From contig NZ_JAGRQC010000007.1 of assembly GCF_018122655.1 (NCBI RefSeq), positions 1-61,732 on the forward strand: a stretch of DNA of 61,732 nucleotides, read 5' to 3'. Positions within the stretch are counted from its first letter, which is position 1; each line of letters begins with the position of its first letter. A model generated the notes under the pieces. That model was not told the origin of the DNA, did not search any database, and saw nothing but the letters and a program-made list of their open reading frames with translations. Below, in pieces: positions 27,216 to 37,262 of this stretch. The translations under genes were made by a program, and so were the position numbers. This DNA comes from Stakelama marina. Lineage in GTDB: Bacteria > Pseudomonadota > Alphaproteobacteria > Sphingomonadales > Sphingomonadaceae.

Positions 27216-28106
27216 ATGATGCGCTATGCCATCCGCCATATCACTCGTTTCGATTATGCGGTGCCGGCCGCGTTCGCGCGCTGCAACCTGCGGCTGAAGC
27301 CGATCCTGTGGTCGGGGCAGCAACTGGTCGATTACCGTCTGAGGGTCGAGCCCGGCGGCAGGACCGCGCCGTCGCGCGCGCCCGCGGGCCTTGCCAATAT
27401 CGTGCGGCTGATCGTCGAACAGCGCACATCGACGCTGACGATCGAAAGCAGCGCCGAGTTGATCGTAGAGCGTCCCGTGCCGGTCCCTGCGCCCGACGAT
27501 CCGACGCTGCGCGACGTTGCCCGACTGGCGCTCGATAGCCGCGATCCATCGCCGGGCGGACCTGCGGCCTATCTCTATCCGTCGCCGCATATCCCGCTAG
27601 ACCGCGACATTGCCGACTGGTGTGCGGACGATCTCGACCCCGATCGCGGCGCGCTCGACGCCGCCATTGCGCTCGCCCGGCGTATCCAGCGCGACTTCGA
27701 CTTCGATCCGGCGGCGACGCTGGTCGATACGCCGCCGGCGCAGGCGTTCGCGCGGCGCGGCGGCGTGTGCCAGGATTTCGCGCAGATCATGATTTCGGGG
27801 CTGCGCGCGGCAGGGCTGCCGGCGGCCTATGTCTCCGGCTATCTGCGCACGCTTCCGCCGCCGGGTCAGGAGCGGCTGGTCGGTGCCGACGCGACCCATG
27901 CGTGGGTGCTGCTGTGGTGCGGGCCGGATCGCGGCTGGGTGGGCGTCGATCCGACCAATGGCATCTGGATGGCGGAGGACCATATCGTCGTCGCCATCGG
28001 CCGCGATTACGGCGATATCGCACCGATCGACGGCGTGTCGCTGGGGTCGGGCGCGCAGGAGATGCACGTATCCGTCGATGTCGAACCGCTCGACAACGAC
28101 GGTTGA
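27216..28106 (+). CDS. Transglutaminase-like cysteine protease domain protein
   Basis: A 296-residue protein with the N-terminal bacterial transglutaminase-associated region (YAIRHITRFDYAVPAAFARCNLRLKP) and a transglutaminase-like core. The core has a clear catalytic triad: Cys185 (RGGVCQDFA), His228 (ATHAWVLL) and Asp245 (VDPTNG). It probably acts as a peptidase or amide-cleaving enzyme rather than a crosslinker. It partners the ATP-grasp/alpha-E protein encoded just upstream, a pairing seen in many proteobacteria. The first of two ATGs is taken. Confidence 0.92.
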   Translation: MMRYAIRHITRFDYAVPAAFARCNLRLKPILWSGQQLVDYRLRVEPGGRTAPSRAPAGLANIVRLIVEQRTSTLTIESSAELIVERPVPVPAPDDPTLRDVARLALDSRDPSPGGPAAYLYPSPHIPLDRDIADWCADDLDPDRGALDAAIALARRIQRDFDFDPAATLVDTPPAQAFARRGGVCQDFAQIMISGLRAAGLPAAYVSGYLRTLPPPGQERLVGADATHAWVLLWCGPDRGWVGVDPTNGIWMAEDHIVVAIGRDYGDIAPIDGVSLGSGAQEMHVSVDVEPLDNDG

Positions 28107-28166
28107 TCTTGCACGAAAGCGCGCGCGCGCCGATGTAGTGCGTCAACAGGATAATACAGGAAGACA

Positions 28167-29111
28167 ATGGCAGACCCATACGCAACCCTGGGCGTGGCGC
28201 GCGGCGCGAGCGAAGCCGATATCAAAAAGGCTTATCGCAAGCTCGCCAAGGAGCTGCACCCCGACCGGAACAAGGACAATCCCAAGGCGGCCGAGAAGTT
28301 CAGCCAGGTAACGCAGGCCTATGACCTGCTGACCGACAAGGACAAGCGCGCGCGCTTCGACCGCGGCGAGATCGACGCCGAAGGCAATCCGACATCGCCC
28401 TTCGGCTTTGGCGGCGGAGGCGGCGGCGCGAGCGCGGGGGGCTATCGCCCCGGCGGCGCGCAGTTCGATTTCGGCGGCGACGAGGCCGATCTCGGCGACG
28501 TGTTCGAGGGGCTGTTCGGCATGGGCGGCAAGCGCCGCGGCGGCGGCTTTTCGAGCGGCTTCGGCGGTTTCGGGCGGCGCCCGCAGCCCAAGGGCGCGAA
28601 TGTCGCCTATCGCCTGCGCGTGCCCTTCGTCGATGCCGCCGCGCTGAAGCCGCAGCGCATCACGCTGTCCGACGGGAAGACGATCGACCTGAAACTGCCC
28701 GCGGGCGTCGAGGACGGCACGCAGATGCGGCTGGCGGGCAAGGGCCAGGAGGGGCCGGGCGGCGCGGGCGACGCGCTGGTCACCATCGAGGTTCAGCCCC
28801 ACGCCTATTTCACCCGCGACGGCGACGATGTCCGCCTTGACCTGCCGATCACGCTTGCCGAAGCCGTGAAGGGCGGGAAGGTGCGCGTGCCGACGGTCGA
28901 AGGGCCGGTGATGCTGACCGTTCCCAAGGGATCGACCTCGGGCAAGACGCTGCGTCTGAAGGGCCGCGGCTTTCACAAGAAGCCGTCGGGGCGCGGCGAC
29001 CAGCTCGTCACGCTGATGATCGATATTCCCGCTGGCGATGCCGCGCTCCAGCAATTCGTCGAGGCCTGGGACGGAGGCGATACGAACCCGCGCGCGAAGA
29101 TGGGCGTTTAA
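28167..29111 (+). CDS. DnaJ-like co-chaperone (CbpA/type B, no zinc domain)
   Basis: A 314-residue J-domain protein. The J domain (residues 4-70) carries the HPD motif at 31-33, needed to stimulate DnaK ATPase. A Gly/Phe-rich linker (about 75-145) follows, then two substrate-binding C-terminal domains ([38 protein letters not shown]) and a terminal dimerisation segment. The Cys-rich zinc region of true DnaJ is missing, so this is the CbpA-like class. It is followed closely by the YihY-family gene. Confidence 0.92.
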   Translation: MADPYATLGVARGASEADIKKAYRKLAKELHPDRNKDNPKAAEKFSQVTQAYDLLTDKDKRARFDRGEIDAEGNPTSPFGFGGGGGGASAGGYRPGGAQFDFGGDEADLGDVFEGLFGMGGKRRGGGFSSGFGGFGRRPQPKGANVAYRLRVPFVDAAALKPQRITLSDGKTIDLKLPAGVEDGTQMRLAGKGQEGPGGAGDALVTIEVQPHAYFTRDGDDVRLDLPITLAEAVKGGKVRVPTVEGPVMLTVPKGSTSGKTLRLKGRGFHKKPSGRGDQLVTLMIDIPAGDAALQQFVEAWDGGDTNPRAKMGV

Positions 29112-29120
29112 AGCGCTATC

Positions 29121-30077
29121 GTGGACGAAGCAGGCTCCCCCGAATCGCCGGAGGCCCGCCGCAAGGGGCTGGGCGGACGCGTACACCGGCGATTGGGGGA
29201 CCTGGGCGTCAGCGACCGTGCGATCGAGGTGATGAAGCGCGTCGCCATCGGCGTATGGTCCGACGGTTTCATGCATGCGGGTAATCTTGCCTACCTGTCG
29301 CTGCTGACGTTGTTTCCCTTTTTCATCGTGGCCGCTGCGATCGCCAAGCTGCTCGGCCAGACGGGCGACGGCCTGCACGCGCTCAATGCGTTTCTGGAAA
29401 CGGTGCCGCCCGATGTCGCCGATGTGCTGCGCAAGCCGATTTCGGACGTGCTGGCCGCGCGGTCGGGCTTGCTGCTGTGGCTGGGTGCGCTCGTCGGGCT
29501 GTGGACGACCGCGAGCTTTATCGAGACGGTGCGGTCGATCCTCCAGCGCGCCTATGGCACACAGTCGAGCCGCGCCTTCTGGGAGTATCGGCTGGGGTCG
29601 ATCGGCCTCATCATCGCATCGGTGGTGCTGGTGATGCTGTCGTTCAGCTTTCAGGTCGTGCTGACCGGGATCGAACAGTTCATCGTGCGCGTGCTGCCCT
29701 TTGCGACGGGAACCGCAAAGGCGGTGTCGCTGACGCGGATCGCGCCGTCGCTGGCGCTGTTCGGCGCGCTGTACATGTTGTTCTATTCGCTGACGCCGAG
29801 CCGGTATCGCTATTCCAAATGCCCCAAATGGCCGGGCGCCGCCTTTACCGCTGCATGGTGGCTGGCGACGACCGCGCTGTTGCCGGTCGTGCTGGGCATG
29901 CTGGGCGGATACGACCTGACCTATGGCAGCATGGCGGGCGTGATGATCGCGCTCATTTTCTTTTTCGTCGTCGGGCTGGGCGTCGTAATGGGCGCGGAGC
30001 TCAACGCGGCACTGGCGGAAGACCCCGACGAGGGTCTAGAGGACGCGCAAAGCAAGAAGGAGGCGAAGACGTCGTGA
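29121..30077 (+). CDS. YihY/BrkB-like inner-membrane protein
   Basis: A 318-residue YihY/virulence factor BrkB family protein with about six membrane helices. Family marks: FMHAGNLAYLSLLTLFPFFIVAAA near residue 55, GALVGLWTTASFIETVRSIL, and the late GYDLTYGSMAGVMIALIFFFVVGLGVVMGAELNAAL. The function is unknown (it was once called RNase BN in error). It has a GTG start 9 bases after the dnaJ-like gene, and its stop overlaps the fabI start (GTGA). Confidence 0.88.
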   Translation: MDEAGSPESPEARRKGLGGRVHRRLGDLGVSDRAIEVMKRVAIGVWSDGFMHAGNLAYLSLLTLFPFFIVAAAIAKLLGQTGDGLHALNAFLETVPPDVADVLRKPISDVLAARSGLLLWLGALVGLWTTASFIETVRSILQRAYGTQSSRAFWEYRLGSIGLIIASVVLVMLSFSFQVVLTGIEQFIVRVLPFATGTAKAVSLTRIAPSLALFGALYMLFYSLTPSRYRYSKCPKWPGAAFTAAWWLATTALLPVVLGMLGGYDLTYGSMAGVMIALIFFFVVGLGVVMGAELNAALAEDPDEGLEDAQSKKEAKTS

Positions 30078-30877
30078 CGGGTTTGATGCAGGGCAAGCGC
30101 GGGCTGATCATGGGGCTCGCCAACGACAAATCGCTCGCCTGGGGCATTGCCAAGCAGCTCGCCGAGCATGGCGCGGAGCTGGCGTTCACCTATCAGGGCG
30201 AGGCGCTGGCCAAGCGCGTGCGTCCGCTTGCCGAGCAGCTCGGTTCGGACAAGCTGATCGAATGCGACGTGTCGGACATGGACCGGCTCGACGCGGCGTT
30301 CGCCGAACTGGCCGAGCACTGGCCGACGATCGACTTCGTCGTCCACGCGATCGGCTTTTCGGACAAGAGCCAGCTTCGTGGCCGTTATTACGACACGACG
30401 CTCGACAACTTCCTGATGACGATGAATATCTCGGTCTACAGCTTCACCGCCGTCGCCAAGCGCGCGCAGGCGATGATGCCGAACGGGGGCAGCCTGCTGA
30501 CGCTGACCTATTACGGGTCGGAAAAGGTCGTGCCGCACTATAACGTGATGGGCGTGGCGAAGTCGGCGCTCGACACCTCGGTCCAGTATCTCGCGGTCGA
30601 TCTTGGGCGCGACAATATCCGCGTCAACGCGATTTCGGCCGGGCCGATCAAGACGCTGGCGGCGAGCGGGATCGGCGATTTCCGCTATATCCTCAAATGG
30701 AACGAGCTCAATTCGCCGATGAAACGCAACGTCACGATCGACGATGTCGGCGGCGCGGGGTTGTATCTGCTGAGTGATCTGGCGAGCGGTGTCACCGGCG
30801 AGATCCACCATGTCGATGCCGGATACAATGTCATCGGCATGAAGGCCGAGGACGCGCCCGACATCGCGCTGAGCTGA
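30074..30877 (+). CDS. fabI: Enoyl-ACP reductase (NADH), FabI
   Basis: A 267-residue SDR-type enzyme that performs the last reduction of each fatty acid elongation cycle. The nucleotide site is GLANDKSLAWGIAK; the catalytic Tyr-x6-Lys lies in the YNVMGVAKSAL context, with the further Tyr-rich TYYGSEKV; ISAGPIKTLAASGI follows. The alternative GTG start gives a GTGA overlap with the YihY-family stop, so it is translationally coupled. FabI is the usual triclosan target; nothing here shows a resistant variant. Confidence 0.95.
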   Translation: MTGLMQGKRGLIMGLANDKSLAWGIAKQLAEHGAELAFTYQGEALAKRVRPLAEQLGSDKLIECDVSDMDRLDAAFAELAEHWPTIDFVVHAIGFSDKSQLRGRYYDTTLDNFLMTMNISVYSFTAVAKRAQAMMPNGGSLLTLTYYGSEKVVPHYNVMGVAKSALDTSVQYLAVDLGRDNIRVNAISAGPIKTLAASGIGDFRYILKWNELNSPMKRNVTIDDVGGAGLYLLSDLASGVTGEIHHVDAGYNVIGMKAEDAPDIALS

Positions 30878-30889
30878 TCGGCGGTCGGG

Positions 30890-31414
30890 ATGAGTACCGT
30901 CATCCAGCCCGCGCGCCCGATCGATGCGGCGGATATCGACCATGTGCTGACGACCTGCTTCGCGCGGCCGTCCGAAGCGATGCTGGTAAAACAGCTCGCC
31001 ATCGATGGCGACCTCGTCCTGGTGCTGCTGGCGCGCGATGAAGACAGCAACGCGGTCGAGGGGCTGGTGGCGGTAAGCCGGATGGAGGCGAGCATCGGCG
31101 GCGATTCCGTTCCGGCGGTGGCGCTGGCGCCCGTCGCGGTGTTGCCCGAGCATCGCCGGACGGGCGTGGCCGAGGCGCTGATCGCTGCGGCGATCGAGCG
31201 GATGCGCGCGGCGGGCGCGCTCTTGATGTTCGTGCTCGGCGAACCCGGATTTTACGAACGCTTCGGTTTCGAAACCGCGACGGCGGAGGGCTTTGACAGC
31301 CTCTATGCCGGGCCGTTCTTCATGGCGCTCGAATTGCAGGATGGCCTGCCATGCGGCGCAAAGGGCGAGGCGCGCCACGCCGAGGCATTTGCTGCACTGT
31401 CGGAGGACGCATGA
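30890..31414 (+). CDS. GNAT family N-acetyltransferase
   Basis: A 174-residue GNAT protein with the acetyl-CoA-binding motif [24 protein letters not shown] and the downstream [16 protein letters not shown], typical of the predicted N-acetyltransferase YhbS-like group. The acceptor substrate is unknown. It lies 12 bases after fabI, and its stop overlaps the aroC start (ATGA), so it belongs to the fabI-GNAT-aroC unit. Confidence 0.88.
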   Translation: MSTVIQPARPIDAADIDHVLTTCFARPSEAMLVKQLAIDGDLVLVLLARDEDSNAVEGLVAVSRMEASIGGDSVPAVALAPVAVLPEHRRTGVAEALIAAAIERMRAAGALLMFVLGEPGFYERFGFETATAEGFDSLYAGPFFMALELQDGLPCGAKGEARHAEAFAALSEDA

Positions 31415-32481
31415 GTTTCAATACCTTCGGACGCGTTTTTCGGTTTACGACCTGGGGTGAGAGCCATGGGCCGGCGCTGGGTGCTGTCATCGACGGGTGT
31501 CCGCCGGGACTTGCGCTGTCCGAAGACGATATTCAGCCGTTTCTCGACAAGCGCCGGCCGGGCACGTCGCGCTTCACCACGCAGCGGCGCGAGCCCGATC
31601 GGGTGAAGATCCTGTCGGGCGTGTTCGACGGAAAGACGACGGGTACGCCGATTTCGCTGATGATCGAGAATGTCGATCAGCGCTCGAAAGACTATTCTGA
31701 GGTCGCCAAGGCCTATCGCCCCGGCCATGCCGATTATGCCTATGACGCCAAATACGGGTTTCGCGACTATCGCGGCGGCGGGCGGTCTTCTGCGCGTGAA
31801 ACGGCGGCGCGCGTGGCGGCGGGTGCGGTGGCGCGGCTGGCCATCCCGGAGGTTTCGATCCGCGCATGGGTCGAGGAGATTGGCGGCGACACGATCGACC
31901 CGGCGAAGTTCGACGCGGCCGAAATCGACAATAATCCCTTTTTCTGTCCCGACGCCGATGCCGCCGCGCGCTGGGAGAGGCTGGTCGACGACGCGCGCAA
32001 GGCGGGCAGCTCGCTGGGCGCCGTGATCGCGTGCGAAGCGACCGGGGTACCCGCCGGCTGGGGCGCGCCGATCTATGCCAAGCTCGACAGCGAACTGGCA
32101 TCGGCGTGCATGAGCATCAACGCGGTAAAGGGCGTCGAGATCGGCGACGGGTTCGAGGCGGCGCGGCTTTCGGGCGAGGCGAATGCCGATCCGATGCGGC
32201 CGGGCAATCACGGCCCGCAATTCCTCGCCAACCACGCGGGCGGCATCGCCGGCGGCATTTCGACCGGCCAGCCGGTGCGCGTACGCGTCGCGTTCAAGCC
32301 GACCAGTTCGATCTTGACGCCGGTCGAGACCGTCACGCGCGAAGGAGAGGCGGCGGAGATCGCGACCAAGGGCCGTCACGACCCTTGTGTCGGCATTCGC
32401 GGCGCGCCGGTCGTGGAGGCGATGATGGCGCTGGTGCTTGCCGACCAGAAACTGCTTCACCGCGCGCAGTGCGGCGGCTGA
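31411..32481 (+). CDS. aroC: Chorismate synthase
   Basis: A 356-residue FMN-dependent enzyme that makes chorismate from EPSP in the shikimate pathway. Hallmarks: [17 protein letters not shown] at the start, [46 protein letters not shown] (FMN and substrate binding), and [18 protein letters not shown] at the end. The ATG overlaps the stop of the GNAT gene. It converges with purA across a 300-base structured gap. Confidence 0.96.
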   Translation: MSFNTFGRVFRFTTWGESHGPALGAVIDGCPPGLALSEDDIQPFLDKRRPGTSRFTTQRREPDRVKILSGVFDGKTTGTPISLMIENVDQRSKDYSEVAKAYRPGHADYAYDAKYGFRDYRGGGRSSARETAARVAAGAVARLAIPEVSIRAWVEEIGGDTIDPAKFDAAEIDNNPFFCPDADAAARWERLVDDARKAGSSLGAVIACEATGVPAGWGAPIYAKLDSELASACMSINAVKGVEIGDGFEAARLSGEANADPMRPGNHGPQFLANHAGGIAGGISTGQPVRVRVAFKPTSSILTPVETVTREGEAAEIATKGRHDPCVGIRGAPVVEAMMALVLADQKLLHRAQCGG

Positions 32482-32784
32482 CCGCTCGGCCCGTCGCGCT
32501 TTCCCCACATCTCCCGGCAAGCCGCGCATAAGCTGCGGTCACCCGACCCGCCCAGTCTGGCAATCCGCAGCGAAGCGGGCTTTGATCGGTCCGGGTCGAG
32601 GCGTGGGGGCAAGACCGCCGCTGCCGAAGACACCGCGTCCGGACCGTATTCGGCCGGACGGTTTCAGGCGCAACCTCTCCCCCCGAGGGTCAATCGCCTG
32701 GGCGGGTCCGGTTTCCCACCGGGCCCGCCGCTGCCTTTCCAAAATCAGGCCCAAAATTGGGCGCCGCCGCTCCGATAGCCGTGT
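32482..32784. other. Structured intergenic region between aroC and purA ends
   Basis: About 300 bases with no coding frame I believe. It is rich in inverted repeats: CGTCCGG...CCGGACG at about 32637-32660, and a 12-bp stem GGCGGGTCCGGT / ACCGGGCCCGCC at 32701-32729. Two convergent genes normally need only a short terminator, so this could contain a small RNA or a composite repeat. No known RNA family (tmRNA, RNase P, SRP, 6S) could be recognised with confidence. Confidence 0.45.
32701..32729. terminator. Strong hairpin at the aroC/purA convergence
   Basis: GGCGGGTCCGGT-TTCCC-ACCGGGCCCGCC, a 12-bp stem with one G-U position. It is followed on the plus strand by GCTGCCTTTCC, a poor U-run, so termination may be rho-assisted or the hairpin may protect 3' ends. 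Confidence 0.5.
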
Positions 32785-34074
32785 TCAGTCGGCGAAGGGA
32801 TCGCGGACGAGGATGGTGTCCTCGCGCTCCGGGCTGGTCGATACCAGCGCGACAGGACACTGGATCAGTTCCTCGACGCGGCGGATATATTTGATCGCCT
32901 GGGCGGGAAGATCGGCCCAGCTTCGTGCGCCGGCGGTCGATTGCGACCATCCTTCGATCTCTTCATAGACCGGCTCGACCGACGCCTGGTCGGCGGCGTG
33001 CGACGGGAAGTGGTCGAGCGTTGCGCCGCGCAACCGGTAGCCGGTGCAGATGCGGATCGTCTCGAACCCGTCGAGCACGTCGAGCTTGGTGAGCGCGATG
33101 CCGGTCACGCCCGACACCGCGACCGCCTGTCGCACCAGCACCGCGTCGAACCAGCCGCAGCGGCGCTTGCGCCCGGTGACGGTGCCGAATTCATGCCCGC
33201 GCGTGCCGAGCTTTTCGCCGGTTTCATTTTCCTGCTCGGTCGGGAAGGGGCCCGAACCGACGCGCGTCGTATAGGCCTTTGCGATGCCGAGGACGAAACC
33301 GACCGCGCTGGGGCCGAGCCCCGACCCGCCCGCCGCCGTCCCGGCGATGGTGTTCGACGAGGTGACGAACGGATAGGTGCCGTGATCGATGTCGAGCAGC
33401 ACGCCCTGCGCGCCTTCGAACAGGATGCGCTTGCCGGCCGCGCGCGCTTCGTTGAGCGTCTGCCATACGGGCCGCGCGAAGGGCAGCACGAAGCCGGCGA
33501 TTTCCTTCAGCTCGGCGACGAGCCTGTCGCGATCGATCGGCTGTTCGTCGAAGCCCGCACGCAGCGCGTTGTGATGCGCCATCAACCGGTCGAGCTGCGG
33601 GTCGAGCGTTTCGAGATGCGCCAGGTCGCATACGCGGATCGCGCGGCGGCCGACCTTGTCCTCATAGGCCGGGCCGATGCCGCGCCGCGTGGTGCCGATC
33701 TTGCCCGCGCCGCTGGCATCCTCGCGAAGCGCGTCGAGATCGCGGTGAAACGGCAGGATCAGCACGCAATTGTCGGCGATCATCAGCGTGTCGGGTGTGA
33801 CCGAGACGCCCTGATCGCGCAGGCGTTCGACCTCCGCCTTCAGCGCCCAGGGGTCGAGCACCACGCCGTTCCCGATCGCGCTGGGCGTGCCGCGGACGAT
33901 GCCCGAGGGCAGCAGCGACAGCTTGTAGACCGCATCGCCGACGACGAGCGTATGGCCGGCATTGTGCCCGCCCTGGAAGCGCACGACCATGTCGGCGCGT
34001 TCTGCCAGCCAGTCGACGATCTTGCCCTTGCCTTCATCGCCCCATTGGGCGCCGATCACCGCGACATTGGCCAC
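32785..34074 (-). CDS. purA: Adenylosuccinate synthetase
   Basis: A 429-residue enzyme that joins IMP and aspartate using GTP in AMP synthesis. Visible: [18 protein letters not shown] (P-loop with catalytic Asp), [11 protein letters not shown] (catalytic His), [40 protein letters not shown], and [11 protein letters not shown]. The length matches the family. It is transcribed alone toward aroC. Confidence 0.97.
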   Translation of the reverse strand: MANVAVIGAQWGDEGKGKIVDWLAERADMVVRFQGGHNAGHTLVVGDAVYKLSLLPSGIVRGTPSAIGNGVVLDPWALKAEVERLRDQGVSVTPDTLMIADNCVLILPFHRDLDALREDASGAGKIGTTRRGIGPAYEDKVGRRAIRVCDLAHLETLDPQLDRLMAHHNALRAGFDEQPIDRDRLVAELKEIAGFVLPFARPVWQTLNEARAAGKRILFEGAQGVLLDIDHGTYPFVTSSNTIAGTAAGGSGLGPSAVGFVLGIAKAYTTRVGSGPFPTEQENETGEKLGTRGHEFGTVTGRKRRCGWFDAVLVRQAVAVSGVTGIALTKLDVLDGFETIRICTGYRLRGATLDHFPSHAADQASVEPVYEEIEGWSQSTAGARSWADLPAQAIKYIRRVEELIQCPVALVSTSPEREDTILVRDPFAD

Positions 34075-34133
34075 GACGGGTCTCCTTCAAAGAGTCGGGG
34101 CGCGGGATGTGCCTGCGCCAAACGGACGCCGCC

Positions 34134-37100
34134 CTAATCGTCTTGCGCGCGAAGGTCCACGGGTTTTGCGGGTTCGCCGCCGTCGAGCGTCTTGCGGACC
34201 GCCGCGGCGAGCGCGTCGATCCCGAACGGCTTGGGCAGCACGGTCGCCATTGCGCTCAGCCCGCCGGTCTCCTGAATCGCGTCGCGCGTATAACCGCTGG
34301 TGTAGAGCAGTTTCAGGCCCGGCCGCATTTCGAGCGCGCGTTCGGCCAGCTCACGCCCTGTCATGCCCGGCATGATGACGTCGGTGAACAACAGGTCGAT
34401 GCGGTCTTCGCGGGCGATCCGTTCGAGCGCTGCTTCACCGCCTTCGGCGTCGATGATCGTGTAGCCGAGTTCGCGGAGCGCCTCGACCGAGAAGGAGCGG
34501 ACGCGCTCTTCATCCTCGACGACAAGAACCGTTTCGCCTGCGCGTGCGCGCGGCGCGGTCTTGGAAAGCGGTTCCTGAGCGATGTCGACATGCCGCGTAT
34601 TGCTGTCGCGCGGAAGGAGGATGCGGACGAGCGTGCCCTTGCCGGGTTCGGTTTCGATCAGCACCTGCCCGCCCGACTGGCCGACGAACCCGAAAATCTG
34701 GCTGAGGCCGAGCCCCGTCCCCTTGCCGACATCCTTGGTCGTGAAAAAGGGTTCGAACGCGCGCTCGACCACGTCGGGCGTCATTCCCGTGCCGGTATCG
34801 GCGACGCCGATCTCGACATAATCGCCTGCGGCCAGCCCGTGCTCGCCCGCTGCGCTTGCGCTGAGCGTGCGGTTGGTGGTGCGGATCGACAGCGTTCCGC
34901 CATCGGGCATCGCATCGCGACCGTTGACGGCAAGGTTGATGATGCTGTTTTCGAGCTGGCTCGCATCGGCGACGACGTGCCAGGCGCCGCCCGCCAGATC
35001 GGTTTCGATCCTGATCTTTTCGCCGATCGTGCGGCGGAGCAGGTCGAGCATGTCCTCGATCAGGTCGTTGACGCGCACCGGGGCAGGGGTCAGCGGCGAC
35101 TGGCGCGCAAAGTCGAGCAGCCTGCGCGTCAGCCCGGCCGCGCGCGTCGCGCCGTCTCGTGCGGCCTCGACATAGCGGCCGATATCGTTGTTGCCCTGTT
35201 CGAGCCGGCGGTCGATCAGGTCGAGCGCGCCGATCACGACCGCGAGCATATTGTTGAAATCATGCGCGATGCCGCCGGTGAGCTGGCCGACCGCTTCCAT
35301 CTTCTGCGACTGGCGGAGCTTTTCCTCGGCCGCCATCAACTGGCTGGTCCGTTCCCGAACCGCGGTTTCGAGTTCCTCGCGCGAACGGGCCAGGACCTCG
35401 CGCGCGTCGACGATTTCCTGAATGTCGGTGCAGGTGCCGAACCAGCGAACGATATTGCCGCCCTCGTCGCGCATCGGCTGCGCCCGGCCGAGCACCCAGC
35501 GATAGACGCCGCTATGGTGCCGGAGCCGATATTCGATGTGATAGGGGTCGCCCGTCGCGAGGCTCTTCTGCCAGCGTTCCCAGGCGCGCGGCCGGTCGTC
35601 TGGGTGGAAGATGTCCGTCCAGGAATCGCCATCGGTCGAATCGTACGGCACGCCGGTATATTCGTACCAGCGGTCGTTGTAGTAATCGTGATAGCCGTCG
35701 GCGCGCGTCGACCAGATCATCTGTTCGATCGAATTGGCGATCGCGCGGAATTTTTCCTCGCTGTCGCGCAGCGCCGCGATCGCCTCGATCCGCTCGACCG
35801 AATCCCAGGTGGTTTCGGCGACCGCTTCGACAAAGGCGACATCCTCTCGCGACCAGTCGCGTGGGGTGCTGTTGTGGACGAACAGGCTGGCGACCCATTG
35901 TCCGCCGCGGATCAACGGCACGCCGATGCCGGCGGGCGGGAGGTCGGCCCCGGTCGGGGAGGAATGAACCGGATCTTCCGAACGGTTACGGATCACCACC
36001 GTTTCGCCGCGCGAATAGGCGTCGCAGACGGCCGTGCCGAGCATATCCTGCGATATCTCGCCATTCAGCGGAGGCAGTTTCTCGGTGCGCCAGCCGGGAC
36101 CGAACGCGACCGTATCTTCCGGCTGCACGCGGAGGAAGCCGACGCGGTCTGCCTTCAGGCGGCGTCCTGCCGCTCGCGCGGTGAAGCGAAGGATTTCGGA
36201 CGGTTTTTCGAAATTGCGCTGCCGCTCGGCTACCGAATAGAGAAAGGTCTGCCCCTCGGTGGAGACGCGCAGCGCATCAAGCGCGGCAAGCTTGTCGGTA
36301 ACGTCGTTCGCCTCGACGAAGATATCGGTGACGTTGCCGCCGGTATCCTTGATCGGTTGATAGATGAAGTCGAGGATGCGGCGGTCTGGCCCGTCGCTGT
36401 GGCGTTCGAATTCGACGACGACGCCGTCGCCGCGATACGCCTCTCCGGTGCGATAGACGCGTTCGAGCAGTTCGATGAAGCCCTGTTCGGCGATTTCGGG
36501 CAGCGCGACGGCGATCGGTTTGCCGAGAATGGGGCGATTGCCGACCAGTTCCATATAGGCGGCGTTGGCCATTTCGTAGGTGAAGTCGGGGCCGTGCAGC
36601 ACCGCGATCGCGCCGGGCGCCTGCTCGACGAGTTCGCTGAACCGCTCGATCTGTTCGATGCGACGCCGCTCGGACAGCACCTGCCGCGTCGTCTCGTTTC
36701 CCTGATTGAGGATGCCGGCGACCTTGCCGTATTCGTCCTTGATCGGGGTGAAGCTGTAGTTCCAGTAGGTCTCCTGCGCGACGCCGTCGCGCTCCATCGC
36801 GAGCATCTGGTCATAGGCGGAAAAGCCGCACGCGGTTTCGAGGACGCTTTCGAACTGTGGCCCGATCACGTCCCAGATATCCGACCAGACCTCGCGCGCC
36901 GGACGCCCCAGTGCGCCGGGATGGCGTTCGGCGGGAATCGGTGCCCAGGCGTCGTTGTACAGCAGGAGCAGCTCCGGCCCCCAATAGATGGCGGTGGGAA
37001 AGCTCGACCCGAGGCAGATGTTGAGTGCGAAACGCAGCGCCTGCGGCCATTCGTCGAGCGGACCGAGCGGGGTGCCGCTCCAGTCACGTTCACGAATTCT

Positions 37101-37148
37101 CTTCGGCATTTCACCGGGATGGTCGAGAAAGCCGAGGCCTGAATACAT
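34134..37148 (-). CDS. Hybrid sensor histidine kinase/response regulator with PAS and GAF domains
   Basis: A 1004-residue, probably soluble sensor kinase. Order: an N-terminal PAS-like segment opening RDWSGTPLGPLDEWPQALRF, typical of this kinase group; a second PAS (about residues 160-285); GAF (about 300-450); a third PAS with PAC (about 460-590); a coiled coil; the dimerisation domain with phospho-acceptor His629 in GGIAHDFNN; HATPase (about 740-850: NLAVNGRDAMPDGG, DTGTGMT, GKGTGLGLS); and a C-terminal receiver with Asp923 in LLFTDVIMPGM. The open frame continues upstream to 38255, but that part is antisense to the FAH-family gene; ATG 37148 fits the PAS start. The output partner and signal are unknown. 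Confidence 0.92.
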   Translation of the reverse strand: MYSGLGFLDHPGEMPKRIRERDWSGTPLGPLDEWPQALRFALNICLGSSFPTAIYWGPELLLLYNDAWAPIPAERHPGALGRPAREVWSDIWDVIGPQFESVLETACGFSAYDQMLAMERDGVAQETYWNYSFTPIKDEYGKVAGILNQGNETTRQVLSERRRIEQIERFSELVEQAPGAIAVLHGPDFTYEMANAAYMELVGNRPILGKPIAVALPEIAEQGFIELLERVYRTGEAYRGDGVVVEFERHSDGPDRRILDFIYQPIKDTGGNVTDIFVEANDVTDKLAALDALRVSTEGQTFLYSVAERQRNFEKPSEILRFTARAAGRRLKADRVGFLRVQPEDTVAFGPGWRTEKLPPLNGEISQDMLGTAVCDAYSRGETVVIRNRSEDPVHSSPTGADLPPAGIGVPLIRGGQWVASLFVHNSTPRDWSREDVAFVEAVAETTWDSVERIEAIAALRDSEEKFRAIANSIEQMIWSTRADGYHDYYNDRWYEYTGVPYDSTDGDSWTDIFHPDDRPRAWERWQKSLATGDPYHIEYRLRHHSGVYRWVLGRAQPMRDEGGNIVRWFGTCTDIQEIVDAREVLARSREELETAVRERTSQLMAAEEKLRQSQKMEAVGQLTGGIAHDFNNMLAVVIGALDLIDRRLEQGNNDIGRYVEAARDGATRAAGLTRRLLDFARQSPLTPAPVRVNDLIEDMLDLLRRTIGEKIRIETDLAGGAWHVVADASQLENSIINLAVNGRDAMPDGGTLSIRTTNRTLSASAAGEHGLAAGDYVEIGVADTGTGMTPDVVERAFEPFFTTKDVGKGTGLGLSQIFGFVGQSGGQVLIETEPGKGTLVRILLPRDSNTRHVDIAQEPLSKTAPRARAGETVLVVEDEERVRSFSVEALRELGYTIIDAEGGEAALERIAREDRIDLLFTDVIMPGMTGRELAERALEMRPGLKLLYTSGYTRDAIQETGGLSAMATVLPKPFGIDALAAAVRKTLDGGEPAKPVDLRAQDD

Positions 37149-37262
37149 TGTTCCCGGATGCGCGGGTGCGATGGCACTGTCAACCGGTCCGCGCGTTGGC
37201 TCGACATCGCGGCGCGACATTCTATGTGGTAACAATCGAAACCAACGCCCAAGGGAGAGCAT

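Noticed and set aside
32482..32784. Calling the aroC/purA gap a 6S RNA, RNase P or SRP RNA
   Set aside because: No diagnostic elements were found (for example the RNase P GAGGAAAGTC or the SRP GGTCAGG loop), so only a structured region is reported.
34107..37142. A 1011-residue open frame on the plus strand opposite the hybrid kinase
   Set aside because: It is a mirror frame of a high-GC gene, Arg/Asp/Ala-rich with no recognisable domain; the minus-strand kinase has full motif support.
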